The translations under genes and the position numbers were made by a program. Below, one piece after another: positions 22,783 to 31,516 of a stretch of 48,809 bases of DNA. The stretch comes from Anaerolineaceae bacterium. GTDB lineage: Bacteria > Chloroflexota > Anaerolineae > Anaerolineales > Anaerolineaceae. The stretch lies in assembly GCA_017417055.1 (NCBI GenBank), contig JAFPZX010000049.1:1-48809 (forward strand). The letters are read 5' to 3'. The notes beneath the pieces were generated by a model that had not been told where the DNA came from, searched no databases, and saw only the letters and a list, made by a program, of their open reading frames with translations. Within the stretch, counting starts at the first letter, position 1; each line of letters starts with the position of its first letter.

Positions 22783-24444
22783 TTAATTATTAGAAATAGC
22801 AAATTCGTCTTTCAGATTCTCTATTTCCTGCATATACAAATCATCTTCACTTGTGCGGATCTCACTGAGAACGGCATCTGCTTCCCGGATAATGGCGTTA
22901 TAGTCATCCGAAAGCTGCTGTAAGGTAGTCTCTCCGAACATGTCAGGGATGCGGAAATATTTGGTACCAAGCGCTTCCGGTGTCTCAGCGTATTGACTGT
23001 ATACCCCCTGGGCAAGGGATTCCAGCAGGTCGCGCTCACCATAGATGCCTGTTCCGGCGACAACGACGCCTTCAACAGCGCTGTCCTCAGCCGAGATAAA
23101 CAGATCCAGTGCTGAGGAAATATCCGCCTGATCCATCCCTTTCAGGATAAAGAAATCGGCAAAGCCGCCTTGGCGAATGTTTCCTGCTTTTTCGTTTTTG
23201 ATCATTCGGGCAGGCGTCAGGGTACTCGCGCGGAGCAGGTCTTCGGCGTTCACGGGCGCAAAATTATAAGCGAATTTGCACTCATCCCATACCGTCTTTG
23301 AGCCGCTGGGAGACCAATCCGATCCAATACCCATCACGATATTCGGATCCGAGAGAAAATCATAAAAATTCGGTGTATCATCATAGAGCATCAGATTGGA
23401 AACAGGCGACCAGTGTAGACCGATGCCGTATTCGCTGATAAACTTGTAATCTTCCTCGGAATCAAGATCAATAGCGCAGCCATGGATCAGGTTGATGTGT
23501 GCATCCCGGACATCCTGGACCGTAAAATCGCCGTTTTCCACACCCTTTGTGAGAGCATTCTTCAAAGTTTCAAATTCCAGCCGGCTGTAAGCGTCCGTCC
23601 CGTTCCGCAAGTTGCCGGCACGGCCTTCTGCCAGATGGATCAGGTATGCATCTTCTGTCTTTTGACTGATACTGTCCAGAATGTATTCGATCAAAGGCTG
23701 CTGTGTGGCCCGGTCTTTGACATAGGTAATTCCCCACGCAGAGGTATCCATCGGAGGTAAATAGGACTGCGGGTCATCCGCAGAGATCACCGCGTCGGGA
23801 AGGAAAATCTGCGTAATGCTTTTTATCGGCCTGTCTGCGCCAAGATGTTCTGCCTTACCGGTTGATCGGATCAGTCCGACTCTTTCAATAAAATCCTCCT
23901 GATCCCAGACGCCATCCAATTGACTGCCATTTTGGAACAGCGTTGTTCCTCCCACGGCAGCCTGTAATTCAAGAAAATAGGTGATCAGATCGCCGGTGAG
24001 AACATCAGGGGTGCTGTAAGGTTCCGTCCACTTGGCGATAATAGCGTTCTTTTGCGCTTCGATCATTTGATTTTCTTTGGATGCCCTCCATTGAAAACGA
24101 TTGTCCCAGGGTGCATCTACATTTGCCTGAAAATCTACCAGCTGAATGTTGTGATAGGTCAGGTGAGCGTGAAGGTCAAGGAGACCGGGGAAAATGACAC
24201 AATCCTCTGCCAGATAAATGACGTCATCCGCATCCTCCCGGTAGTCCTGGATATCGGATATCATCCCATCACGGATGCCGATGATCCCGCGGTCAAGAAC
24301 TGCCTTTCCTTCTTTATTAAAGCTGACATACCAGCCGGCCAGATGTTTTTCAGCACTCGGCTGGGAAACATCATCCGCGAAGGCTGCGGTGTAAACGAGG
24401 GCAAGTACTGCCATGATAATGAATAGAAATAGATTCTTTTTCAC
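22783..24444 (-). CDS. Exported amidohydrolase
   Basis: The 553-residue product begins with a signal peptide (MKKNLFLFIIMAVLALVYTA, then AFA). The amidohydrolase barrel follows: a small N-terminal beta sandwich (YLAEDCVIFPGLLDLHAHLT with the HxH metal ligands), HLAEGR, NLIHGCAID and GIGSDWSPSGS, where the Asp of SDW is the usual catalytic residue. The C-terminal HTTAATPAELL-like region reads DLLRASTLTPARMI and closes the sandwich. Substrate cannot be told from sequence; cyclic amides, amidated bases or peptides are all possible. The start codon is GTG at 24444 with GGAG before it. It converges with arcA. Being exported is uncommon for the family. Confidence 0.85.
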   Translation of the reverse strand: MKKNLFLFIIMAVLALVYTAAFADDVSQPSAEKHLAGWYVSFNKEGKAVLDRGIIGIRDGMISDIQDYREDADDVIYLAEDCVIFPGLLDLHAHLTYHNIQLVDFQANVDAPWDNRFQWRASKENQMIEAQKNAIIAKWTEPYSTPDVLTGDLITYFLELQAAVGGTTLFQNGSQLDGVWDQEDFIERVGLIRSTGKAEHLGADRPIKSITQIFLPDAVISADDPQSYLPPMDTSAWGITYVKDRATQQPLIEYILDSISQKTEDAYLIHLAEGRAGNLRNGTDAYSRLEFETLKNALTKGVENGDFTVQDVRDAHINLIHGCAIDLDSEEDYKFISEYGIGLHWSPVSNLMLYDDTPNFYDFLSDPNIVMGIGSDWSPSGSKTVWDECKFAYNFAPVNAEDLLRASTLTPARMIKNEKAGNIRQGGFADFFILKGMDQADISSALDLFISAEDSAVEGVVVAGTGIYGERDLLESLAQGVYSQYAETPEALGTKYFRIPDMFGETTLQQLSDDYNAIIREADAVLSEIRTSEDDLYMQEIENLKDEFAISNN

Positions 24445-24575
24445 TGTTTCTCCTGCAAATTTTCTGCGGTTGGTTTAAAACATCGATCTATGGGGTTTGA
24501 TCGGAATTGTGATTTAGTATACTTCAAAAACTATTTTAGCAAAATCATCAGTTACCGGATATGATAAGCCCGGTT

Positions 24576-24902
24576 TCAGTCTGTAATGCAAAACGCGGCA
24601 TAGAGAGGCATTTCTTTGATCTTGCAGTTTGTGCCTTCCAGCATAAATGATGAAAAATTATTCCCGGAAAGGCGGTATGCCGCAGGAATATCAGCTTCCC
24701 GGATAAGTTTTTTCAGGCCGGCTGCCTTTACATTCCTTCCGGATTTTACCTCAACGGGAACGATTTCCCCTTTGGTGTTCTGGAAAATAAAATCGATCTC
24801 GCCATTTCCGATTTTCTCATCAGGCATCCAGTAAAAGGGGGAAAGTTGATTTGCAGTCAAGGTTTGCATAACACTGTTTTCTGCTAATGCTCCCCGAAAA
24901 TC
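24576..24902 (-). pseudogene. DUF4143 C-terminal fragment of an AAA ATPase
   Basis: The minus strand reads DFRGALAENSVMQTLTANQL, SPFYWMPDEKIGNGEIDFIF and VPVEVKSGRNVKAAGLKK. This is the nuclease-like C-terminal domain of AAA/DUF4143 ATPases, with the EIDF and VEVKSG strands. The ATPase part is missing: upstream sequence belongs to a different fragment on the other strand. Confidence 0.75.
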
Positions 24903-25303
24903 GTTACTGTTCAGGTGAAAAGAAATATTATCTTGCTGACCTGAATTTCTTTTTTGCCAGAAATACAGATAACCGGATCAATTATGGCCCTGACCTTGAA
25001 AATATTATTTTCAACTATGCTGAAAGCAGAAATTATGCTGTCAGCATTGGAAAGATCGGGAAACTCAAATGTGATTTTATCCTTCGGGACAATCAAATGA
25101 ATTACGCGTATGTCCAGATTTCATATACCATTCTCGCAAGCAGGGAAACGGAAGACCGTGAATATCGGCCTCTTGAAATGATTCCTGATAATTGTCCAGT
25201 CCGCTTCTGTTCTATGCCCTTTCATAAGTTTACGATTAATAACAGAAGTTTTCTCTTCCGGAATGAGGTTAAATTCCGGATGTTTTTTGAAAAAGTTTTT
25301 TAA
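24887..25303 (+). pseudogene. C-terminal fragment of a second AAA/DUF4143-type ATPase
   Basis: The frame reads RYCSGEKKYYLADLNFFFAR, INYGPDLENIIFNYAESRNY, VSIGKIGKLKCDFILRDN and YAYVQISYTILASRETEDRE. These match the end of DUF4143-type ATPases (KYYLAD, GxxLENIVYNEL, GKxGxxExDF, YIQVSYTL) in the usual order. The ATPase domain is missing. It is head to head with the previous fragment and overlaps it by about 15 bases, so two different broken copies were joined here. Confidence 0.75.
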
Positions 25304-25347
25304 ATCAGCTGTGTTCAACATTTCTCTTTCCTCCCGCTGAAAATTGT

Positions 25348-25396
25348 GATAATTTATCTAAATCCTTATAAAATTTTGAGATTTAGATAATTTATC
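25348..25396. repeat. A+T-rich inverted repeat after the DUF234 ATPase gene
   Basis: GATAATTTATCTAAATC (25348-25364) and GATTTAGATAATTTATC (25380-25396) are near-perfect inverted repeats of 17 bases. They lie 8 bases past the stop of the minus-strand ATPase and could end its transcript. Confidence 0.6.
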
Positions 25397-25404
25397 CGCA
25401 ATGA

Positions 25405-26859
25405 TCATGGGTGAAACAGATCATCCAGAACCACCTGACTGCCGACAAAACCGCTGTATTTATTGCTTTTCACACCATAAGTTGTGATCATCGTAATTTG
25501 CAGCGAATTTTTACAATGATTCAGTCTCCGGAAAGTTTCAAGTTTATTTCGCAGGATCATATCATATTCTTTGTCGATGATGAATTCGTTTATTGAAAAT
25601 TTCATTTCGCATAAATTGATCACTCTGTCTCTGCGCTCAATGATCAAATCAATTTGCGTACCGGGGATTCCTTCTTCTTCATTACCGCCTGTATACCAGA
25701 TTGATTCTTCAGAAAGCACACCGGATATACCCAGTTTCTGCTTGATCTGCGGAATATGATCTTTACAGAGCTGCTCAAAAGTGAGACCTGCCCAGGCTCT
25801 TCGGGCCGGATTATCAACGGAATTGCTCCAAAAATGTTCATCTTTTCCATAGTGATCCTTTAGATACCGGAAATAGAAAGCTGTGTAAAAATCAGCCAAC
25901 TGATAAAGAGCATCTTTCTTTTTCTGATGATAGAACCCTGAAACCCGAACAAAACCGGAATAAACAAGATTGTTGAGAATTGCGGTCAGAACTCCATTTG
26001 CCGGTGATTTGATTCTTTCAATAATTTCATTCCGTGTAAGTCCCCTTTTCTTTTCACTAAGGGCTTCCACAACCTTGATATATTGATCACTGTTCGTAAA
26101 TAAAGTGTTATACAGATGGTCAAATTCATCCCATAACGCACCGTTTTTTCTGAAAAAAAGGTTATCGATGTTTTGACTGTAGGACATACTGCTGTCCATA
26201 AGGTTCCAATAATAGGGAATTCCGCCCATGATCATATAACCTTCAGCAATTTCATAACGGGACCAGCTGATTCCTTTGGCTTCAAGAAATGCTTCGACTT
26301 CATTCAGGCGAAATGGTTCAAGATACAGACGGCATGTGTGCCGGTTGAACAGGCCGCCTTTATTATTGGCAAGTTTATCAACCATCCATGATGTGGCGGA
26401 ACCGCAGACAATAAAGACAAGATGTTCCTGAGCTGATCCCCAACCATTCCAGAAATATTCAAATGCAGCGAGAAATCCGGATCTTTGTGTGTCCAGCCAT
26501 GGCATTTCATCAAAGAATACGATTCTCTTTTCATCAGGCGGAAGGGATTCAAGATAGTCACGTAAGAATTCAAATGCTTCGCCCCAGTCCGCGGGAATTC
26601 TTTGTGTTTTGCCGGTTTTTTGTTTTAATTCAGAAGCAAAATTTCTCAGCTGATTTCTTCTCGTCTGTCCATAAGCTCCTGTTATTTTGAATGAAAACCT
26701 GTTTTCAAAGAATTGATTTACCAGGAAGGTCTTTCCTACTCTCCGCCTGCCGTATACAATGATCAGCTGGGCCTGACTTTCCTGCATGCAGTTATTCAGA
26801 CGTCTTATTTCTTCAATTCTGCCAATGATTTTGGTTGATTTCATGTGTTTTTGACCCAT
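25405..26859 (-). CDS. AAA ATPase with DUF234-type C-terminal domain
   Basis: The 484-residue product has Walker A GRRRVGKT (37-44), Walker B RIVFFDEMPWLD, and the sensor region VFIVCGSATSWM. A winged helix follows (LTRNEIIERIKSPANGVLTA), then the DUF234 domain, with the nuclease-like DLIIERRDRVINLCEMKFS. The family is common in anaerobic bacteria and archaea and its job is unknown. The copy is complete, unlike three related relics in the window (12377-13754, 14028, 24576-25303). A second in-frame ATG lies 15 bases downstream of 26859. An A+T-rich region with TCTAAATCTAATTATATCAC lies upstream and probably holds the promoter. Confidence 0.9.
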   Translation of the reverse strand: MGQKHMKSTKIIGRIEEIRRLNNCMQESQAQLIIVYGRRRVGKTFLVNQFFENRFSFKITGAYGQTRRNQLRNFASELKQKTGKTQRIPADWGEAFEFLRDYLESLPPDEKRIVFFDEMPWLDTQRSGFLAAFEYFWNGWGSAQEHLVFIVCGSATSWMVDKLANNKGGLFNRHTCRLYLEPFRLNEVEAFLEAKGISWSRYEIAEGYMIMGGIPYYWNLMDSSMSYSQNIDNLFFRKNGALWDEFDHLYNTLFTNSDQYIKVVEALSEKKRGLTRNEIIERIKSPANGVLTAILNNLVYSGFVRVSGFYHQKKKDALYQLADFYTAFYFRYLKDHYGKDEHFWSNSVDNPARRAWAGLTFEQLCKDHIPQIKQKLGISGVLSEESIWYTGGNEEEGIPGTQIDLIIERRDRVINLCEMKFSINEFIIDKEYDMILRNKLETFRRLNHCKNSLQITMITTYGVKSNKYSGFVGSQVVLDDLFHP

Positions 26860-26927
26860 CCGCTTTGCCGAATCTATTCGATATTCTGTCTAAATCTAAT
26901 TATATCACATACTTTTAGATGAATTAT

Positions 26928-26956
26928 CTGCAAATTCCGGTATTTATAATTTGCAG
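26928..26956 (-). terminator. Hairpin downstream of the McrB-like gene
   Basis: CTGCAAATT and AATTTGCAG form a 9-base-pair stem around CCGGTATTTAT, directly after the stop codon of the minus-strand gene. Confidence 0.5.
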
Positions 26957-26957
26957 A

Positions 26958-28067
26958 TTACAGCCAGAAGGAGGTGGAACCGTCGCCGTCGAACCGTTTC
27001 ACCATGAAGGCGATTTTCGCGGCGGATTTCGGGAAGCGGACAGTACCCCGTTCCAACCTGGCGAACATCCCGGCGGATGTGTCCTTGCTCTGTGTCCGGT
27101 ATCCGCCGAATTCTCCGGCGAAGACCCGGAACAGCTCGCACAGCATGTCCTTCACGAACACGGAACTGCCCTGGATGCGCGGCAGGATTTTCTGCATGAT
27201 GGCGTTGTCCATCGCCTCATCGCGGGAGAGCAGACCGGTCTTTTGGTTGTTGAGCATGTAAAAAACGACCTCATCCCGGACACGGTAGCCCACATGGGCG
27301 TTGTTCATCTTCAGGACCCGGTTGATCTCTTCCAGATCGGCGCAGATGGATTCGATAAAGGGTCGGTTTTCCTCGTTCAGGCACTTGCTGAGGAACAGGT
27401 ATTCGCTTTTGAGAAAATCATTGTTGACTTCGAGTGGTGAAACCGCTTCATCCGGGGCAGCGTCAGTAGGCATCAAATGGACCTCGCTGAATTCGATGGT
27501 GTTGGCTCTGTCCAGTACCTTTTTGCTGAAGGGGAAGGTGGTCTCGTCCATGTTGACGGTGCCGACCAGGTAAAGATTTTCCGGGAAGCGGACATCACCG
27601 TAAGATTCAAAGGGCAGCAGACGGTCGGTGACGATCTTCCCGTCTTTGAAGTCGCGGGTTTCCATCACGGAGAGAAATTCACTGAGGTAATATTCCACCC
27701 GGGAGAGGTTCATTTCGTCCAGACAGATGATGTAGGGCTTTTCGGGGTCGTCTTTGGCTTCCACGATGATCCGCAGCATCTGACCGGGCAGAAAGATTCC
27801 TTCTGGAGTGGTGCGTCCCAGCAGCTCGGAGGAGTCGGTCCAATCGGTTTGTACCGGGATCATCCGGTATTCCGCCCCGATGGCTTCGGCAAAGAGCCGG
27901 ACGAGGCGCGTCTTCCCTGTCCCGGAGATCCCGGCCAGGATCACAAAAGGCTTGCTCTTCAGGCTCAGCCAGAAGTTCTCGATCATCTCGTCTTCGTAGG
28001 TGAATCCCTTCGCACGGATGTATGCATTAACTTGTTCAATTTTCTCTTTTATTGTCATTTCTTTCAT
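26958..28067 (-). CDS. McrB-like AAA+ ATPase
   Basis: The 369-residue product has Walker A AGISGTGKT (45-53), Walker B ICLDEMN (114-120, followed by LSRVEYYLSEFLSVME) and VGTVNMDETTFPFSKKVLDR, the sensor-1 region that is a signature of McrB-type AAA_5 proteins. The N-terminal 40 residues are helical and hold no DNA-binding domain I recognise. McrB needs the nuclease subunit McrC to cut modified DNA; no McrC is present. I start at ATG 28067, which has GAGGAACG just upstream. The frame stays open for 60 bases further, but that part lies in a palindromic repeat. The small helical protein gene lies upstream on the same strand, with the palindrome between. Confidence 0.85.
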   Translation of the reverse strand: MKEMTIKEKIEQVNAYIRAKGFTYEDEMIENFWLSLKSKPFVILAGISGTGKTRLVRLFAEAIGAEYRMIPVQTDWTDSSELLGRTTPEGIFLPGQMLRIIVEAKDDPEKPYIICLDEMNLSRVEYYLSEFLSVMETRDFKDGKIVTDRLLPFESYGDVRFPENLYLVGTVNMDETTFPFSKKVLDRANTIEFSEVHLMPTDAAPDEAVSPLEVNNDFLKSEYLFLSKCLNEENRPFIESICADLEEINRVLKMNNAHVGYRVRDEVVFYMLNNQKTGLLSRDEAMDNAIMQKILPRIQGSSVFVKDMLCELFRVFAGEFGGYRTQSKDTSAGMFARLERGTVRFPKSAAKIAFMVKRFDGDGSTSFWL

Positions 28068-28081
28068 CTTTCGTTCCTCTG

Positions 28082-28161
28082 CCGGGGACTGTCCCTTTAT
28101 GGGACTGTCCCCAATGTTTCGCCGCATGGTGGGGACAGTCCCATAAAGGGACAGTCCCCGG
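28082..28161. repeat. Perfect 31-base inverted repeat
   Basis: The arms 28082-28112 and 28131-28161 are exact reverse complements with an 18-base spacer. Each arm itself contains GGGACTGTCCC-type palindromes, so the DNA or RNA can fold in several ways. It lies between the McrB-like start and the stop of the small gene upstream. Words such as GGGACAGTCCC recur at many intergenic places in the window. Confidence 0.9.
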
Positions 28162-28172
28162 AAAACCGGCGG

Positions 28173-28523
28173 TCAGTCGGACGCGTCCTCTTCTTCTGCG
28201 GATCGCCGCGCGGATTGAACCAGAAAGTCAACCCGGGAGCGGACTTCCTCACTGAACGGGGCAAGGTCATCCATCGTGACAACGCCGTCGAGGATCAGAC
28301 TGCACAGATCATATTCCATCTCAGCGCGGTCCAGCGTCAGAAAAATACCCGGCCTGCGTTTGTCTTTCTTGATCCGCTCTTCCAGATCCCAGAATTTATC
28401 GCTTGCCTTTCCTTCACCGTTCAGCATCGCGGCATATTCTTTTACAAGCCGACCCATAAAAGTCTCCTGCCATCCCGGCAGAAGCTCCCGAAACAACTTC
28501 CAATCCTTTTTATTTCCACTCAT
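28173..28523 (-). CDS. Small helical protein of unknown function
   Basis: The 116-residue product (MSGNKKDWKLFRELLPGWQE...) is almost entirely helical and charged, with WQETFMGRLVKEYAAMLNGE, ASDKFWDLEERIKKDKRRPG and DDLAPFSEEVRSRV. A protein family with the same pattern is widespread in anaerobes, from memory, and is often wrongly named multidrug transporter; no activity is known. I prefer ATG 28523 to one 24 bases upstream because the family pattern starts there. It lies upstream of the McrB-like gene on the same strand, separated by the 31-base inverted repeat. Confidence 0.7.
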   Translation of the reverse strand: MSGNKKDWKLFRELLPGWQETFMGRLVKEYAAMLNGEGKASDKFWDLEERIKKDKRRPGIFLTLDRAEMEYDLCSLILDGVVTMDDLAPFSEEVRSRVDFLVQSARRSAEEEDASD

Positions 28524-28592
28524 GGATTTATCATAACACAATGTCACCCATTGCGGAATGATTTGGTTTCAGGTAATTTTGATAATTCTCGT

Positions 28593-28673
28593 TACGATTT
28601 CACGAAGCACATGCGGGACTGGCACCGAATGTCGCGAAGCCGACACGAGTGTGCCTGTCCCCATGTGCGTCAA
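28593..28673. repeat. Palindromic repeat of a second family, copy 1
   Basis: GTTACGATTTCACGAAGCAC and ATGCGGGAC, then an imperfect palindrome ending CTGTCCCCATGTGCGTC. The same words occur inverted at 35013-35098. The surrounding 28524-28782 holds no gene. Confidence 0.55.
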
Positions 28674-28782
28674 TGAGCAGGGAAAATCCGCCGTTCCATT
28701 GCGGCTCAGCAACATTGACAGGCGTGTGAATCATAACAAAACAAATCCTCACTTTTTGAAATGTGACTTAAAATCCGTTGAT

Positions 28783-28882
28783 TTAAGGAAACGATGATTA
28801 ATTCTGGTAAAGGCGTGAGGACAGTTCCCCTCGTTCCTCGGGAGAACCGTCCCCGTACCTCTATTAATCAGTGCTTTCTTAA
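28783..28882. mobile_element. MITE-like element 2
   Basis: Ends TTAAGGAAACGATGATTAAT and ATTAATCAGTGCTTTCTTAA. The core has GAGGACAGTTCCCCTCG and CGGGAGAACCGTCCCCG, nearly identical to element 3. Confidence 0.85.
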
Positions 28883-28910
28883 ATACAGAAATCAGTTATA
28901 TAGGAAATTT

Positions 28911-29053
28911 ATGGAAGAAATTGCTGAAAGATTTGGTAAAAGACTGCGAGATCTTCGTGGAAAAACGGGGCTCAGCCAAGGACATTTGGGATGCAGAGAA
29001 ATTCTTCTATTCAAATCAGTACACAACTCAACATCTGGATATTCTTTTATTTC
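28911..29053 (+). pseudogene. Truncated XRE-type helix-turn-helix gene
   Basis: From ATG 28911 the frame reads MEEIAERFGKRLRDLRGKTG and LSQGHLG, the start of a Cro/CI-type regulator. Similarity ends within the first helix pair and the frame runs into MITE-like element 3 at 29053. It is sandwiched between elements 2 and 3. Confidence 0.5.
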
Positions 29054-29153
29054 TAAGGAATCGCTGATTAATTCCGGCGAAGACGAGAGGACAGTTCCCC
29101 TCGTTCCTCGGGAGAACCGTCCCCGGCCCTCAATTAATCAGTGTTTCCCTAAA
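29053..29153. mobile_element. MITE-like element 3
   Basis: Ends CTAAGGAATCGCTGATTAAT and CAATTAATCAGTGTTTCCCTA. The core GAGAGGACAGTTCCCCTCG and GGGAGAACCGTCCCCG matches element 2. Its right end touches element 4. Confidence 0.85.
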
Positions 29154-29267
29154 GGAAACGCTGATAAATTCATACAATCAAGTGACAATGGGGACATTCA
29201 CCAGTGTCCCTGGCTCGGGACACGCGGAAAACATCCCCATTGTCACTATTAATCAGTGCTTCCCTAA
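29150..29267. mobile_element. MITE-like element 4, different core
   Basis: Ends CTAAAGGAAACGCTGATAAA and TATTAATCAGTGCTTCCCTA belong to the same family. The core differs: GTGACAATGGGGACATTCAC pairs with CATCCCCATTGTCAC. It shares the CCCTAAAGG junction with element 3. Confidence 0.85.
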
Positions 29268-29277
29268 AAATATTTTT

Positions 29278-31410
29278 TCATATTTCTTCGATTCCCAAAC
29301 TCTTCAGATACTGATAGGTACCGTCATAAAATTCCGGTTTACGGGTAGCGTCTTCCCAGAAGCCATTTGCGGTTTTATGTGGATTCCCTGTGGGCACACA
29401 GATCACCATTCCGGCTCTGGCGCGGGTAAGCAAAACCCGATAAGCATTCAACATGTATTTTATGAGTTCCTGTTTACCCTCAGTGTTTGGAGTCAGTTCC
29501 CGCCATTCAGTCTGTCCATTGAAACGATAGAAACGCCATTTCCCGTTATCATATCTCATATCAGCGTCCCACAACAAACAGGTATAATCCAGCTCCAAAC
29601 CCTGAACCTGAATTTCCGTTGCGGCATCTTCCAGATAATTGGATGAACGGGTATCAGTTTTGTCCTCTAAAAACCAGTGAACAGCATTCTCCTCATCCGA
29701 TGGCAATATATGTACCGCTAAAGGCTTATACCTTGCAGACTCCTTTGTGACCAATATCCCGGTTCGTTCCGATCCTCTGACTTTATCTCGAATCCATTTC
29801 CTTGCTTTGGACATGTCCCTTGTCAAAACGATTGGATACTTATCCTTTATTTCAGCATATAGCATCGGAGCCGTTTTATCAAAGTTCAGCAATGCATGAA
29901 TAAAAGCAGATAATTTCTCAGCCCTATAGGACCGTAAGGAAACACTGAGATGCAAATCTTCCGCATAGGTTACATGATGATTATCTTGCAAGAGCTCATT
30001 TACTCTTCCCTCTGCATATTCCGCATCTGTTAATTTGGGTGAGATATAAACATCCCAATGCGGAAATTTTTCATTCAAAGCTGTGATCCATTCTGTAATT
30101 CCCGCTTCCCCTGTATGAATTTCCTGTCCTCCGCCGACCAGACAAACAATCGTTGCCCAATCTTCCCGTTGATCAAGAGCCCAAATCAAAAAAGCTGCCT
30201 CCGAAACAGGAAAGTTCGGTACTTTCAATTTGTTGCCATACGTTCCACCACGTTTCAGATAATCCGCAAGCCGTTTATGGGTCCATGATCGCTGCGCTTC
30301 ATCAAAGATAGCAACATGCTCTACCTCGCCATAACCGGAATCTGCCATTTTCACTGCTTTTTGAGGATCAATTTCAAGAACACCATTTTCAACAGGATTT
30401 TTGATCTTTTTCAGCATGTTGTCACGATATCTATGGATGATTTGGATCGATTTTTCAACCTCTCGTTTTGAATCAGTTTTTTTCTTTTTCTCATGTCTTT
30501 CAATACATTTTTTGTAATTATCCCGAGCAAGTGCTTCTGTTAGAACCGCCACGAGAGGACCATTTCCGGAAAGATAAACGGCACCTTCATCTTTCACCGG
30601 CTCATCCTGTCCCTGATAAGTTTGGCGTACTGCTACATCGAGCCCAACCAGCGTTTTCCCAGCACCGGGTACTCCAGTGACAAAACAGATACTCTTTTTC
30701 CGTTGTTCCTTGCTTTTCTGAATTACGTCCAAAATGTACGCTATCGTACGATCAGTGTACACTTTGTCTGCTTCATGTCTTGTAATATCTTCTACAGAGT
30801 GATTTTCGTATAATGATCTTGCTGCCTCGATGATTGTTGGTGTCGGAGCATATGGGCTGATAATCCAGTTGGAATCTATCGGTGATTCGTCAGGGAAGGT
30901 TTGGATTACTTTATTGATTAGCGTAATAAGGTCTGATTTTCCGGTGATTAATGGATTGAGAACTTTATCTGCATATCCGGACTTTTGAATTATCGTGGAC
31001 GCGCTTTTATACTTTGTAGCAACAAGGATCGGAACAATCACTTTATCCTGGCTGAACTTGTGAAAATAATTCAAGTCCAACGCATAATCAAGAACCTGAT
31101 CCAAATCCGGTTCCAATATATGACTTTCACCCACTTTGAATTCGATACAGAAAACAACGCCTTTGTATAGCAATACTACGTCAATCCGTTTACTTAGGCG
31201 TGGAATATCGTATTCAAAAATGATTTGTCCTGTTTTATCTGCAAAACGGGATAATGTTTCTTTCATTATAGCGATTTCACCGGTCCAAGCTTCGATTGTG
31301 GTGGTCTGAGCAGTCCCATGATAGCTGCTGATGAGTTTTCCAAGGATGGATTCATTTGTTTCATCAAGAAATTTCTCAATAGTATTGTGATATAAACATC
31401 GGTCGCTCAT
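29278..31410 (-). CDS. DUF2075 helicase-like protein with N-terminal nuclease-like motif
   Basis: The 710-residue product has a PD-(D/E)XK-like pattern near its start: Asp77 (RIDVVLL) with Glu90 and Lys92 (VFCIEFKVGE). The DUF2075 (Schlafen group-3-like) P-loop domain follows: Walker A TGVPGAGKT (245-253), Walker B VAIFDEAQRSW, and helicase-like motifs up to LTRARAGMVICVP near the C-terminus. It should bind nucleic acid and hydrolyse ATP. DUF2075 proteins occur often in restriction and defence regions, but their target is not settled. It starts at ATG 31410 with GAAAGGGA upstream. It diverges from the membrane protein gene at 31517 with about 106 bases between. Confidence 0.88.
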   Translation of the reverse strand: MSDRCLYHNTIEKFLDETNESILGKLISSYHGTAQTTTIEAWTGEIAIMKETLSRFADKTGQIIFEYDIPRLSKRIDVVLLYKGVVFCIEFKVGESHILEPDLDQVLDYALDLNYFHKFSQDKVIVPILVATKYKSASTIIQKSGYADKVLNPLITGKSDLITLINKVIQTFPDESPIDSNWIISPYAPTPTIIEAARSLYENHSVEDITRHEADKVYTDRTIAYILDVIQKSKEQRKKSICFVTGVPGAGKTLVGLDVAVRQTYQGQDEPVKDEGAVYLSGNGPLVAVLTEALARDNYKKCIERHEKKKKTDSKREVEKSIQIIHRYRDNMLKKIKNPVENGVLEIDPQKAVKMADSGYGEVEHVAIFDEAQRSWTHKRLADYLKRGGTYGNKLKVPNFPVSEAAFLIWALDQREDWATIVCLVGGGQEIHTGEAGITEWITALNEKFPHWDVYISPKLTDAEYAEGRVNELLQDNHHVTYAEDLHLSVSLRSYRAEKLSAFIHALLNFDKTAPMLYAEIKDKYPIVLTRDMSKARKWIRDKVRGSERTGILVTKESARYKPLAVHILPSDEENAVHWFLEDKTDTRSSNYLEDAATEIQVQGLELDYTCLLWDADMRYDNGKWRFYRFNGQTEWRELTPNTEGKQELIKYMLNAYRVLLTRARAGMVICVPTGNPHKTANGFWEDATRKPEFYDGTYQYLKSLGIEEI

Positions 31411-31516
31411 CGGTGAAATCCCTTTCGGTTATGTTCTATCATTTTTAAATTATATCTTAACATTGATTTATAATCATCATATGGGCGGGAATTCTTTTCA
31501 CAAGGGGTGGAAGTTT

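Noticed and set aside
27477-28676. A 399-residue plus-strand protein
   Set aside because: It lies antisense to the McrB-like gene and the small helical gene and runs through the 31-base palindrome; no domain features.
28794-29252. Plus-strand protein with repeated RTVPLVPRENRP words
   Set aside because: These words are translations of the MITE cores.
28783-29267. CRISPR array
   Set aside because: The repeats are about 100 bases long, have inverted ends and no unique spacers of regular length; no cas genes are near.
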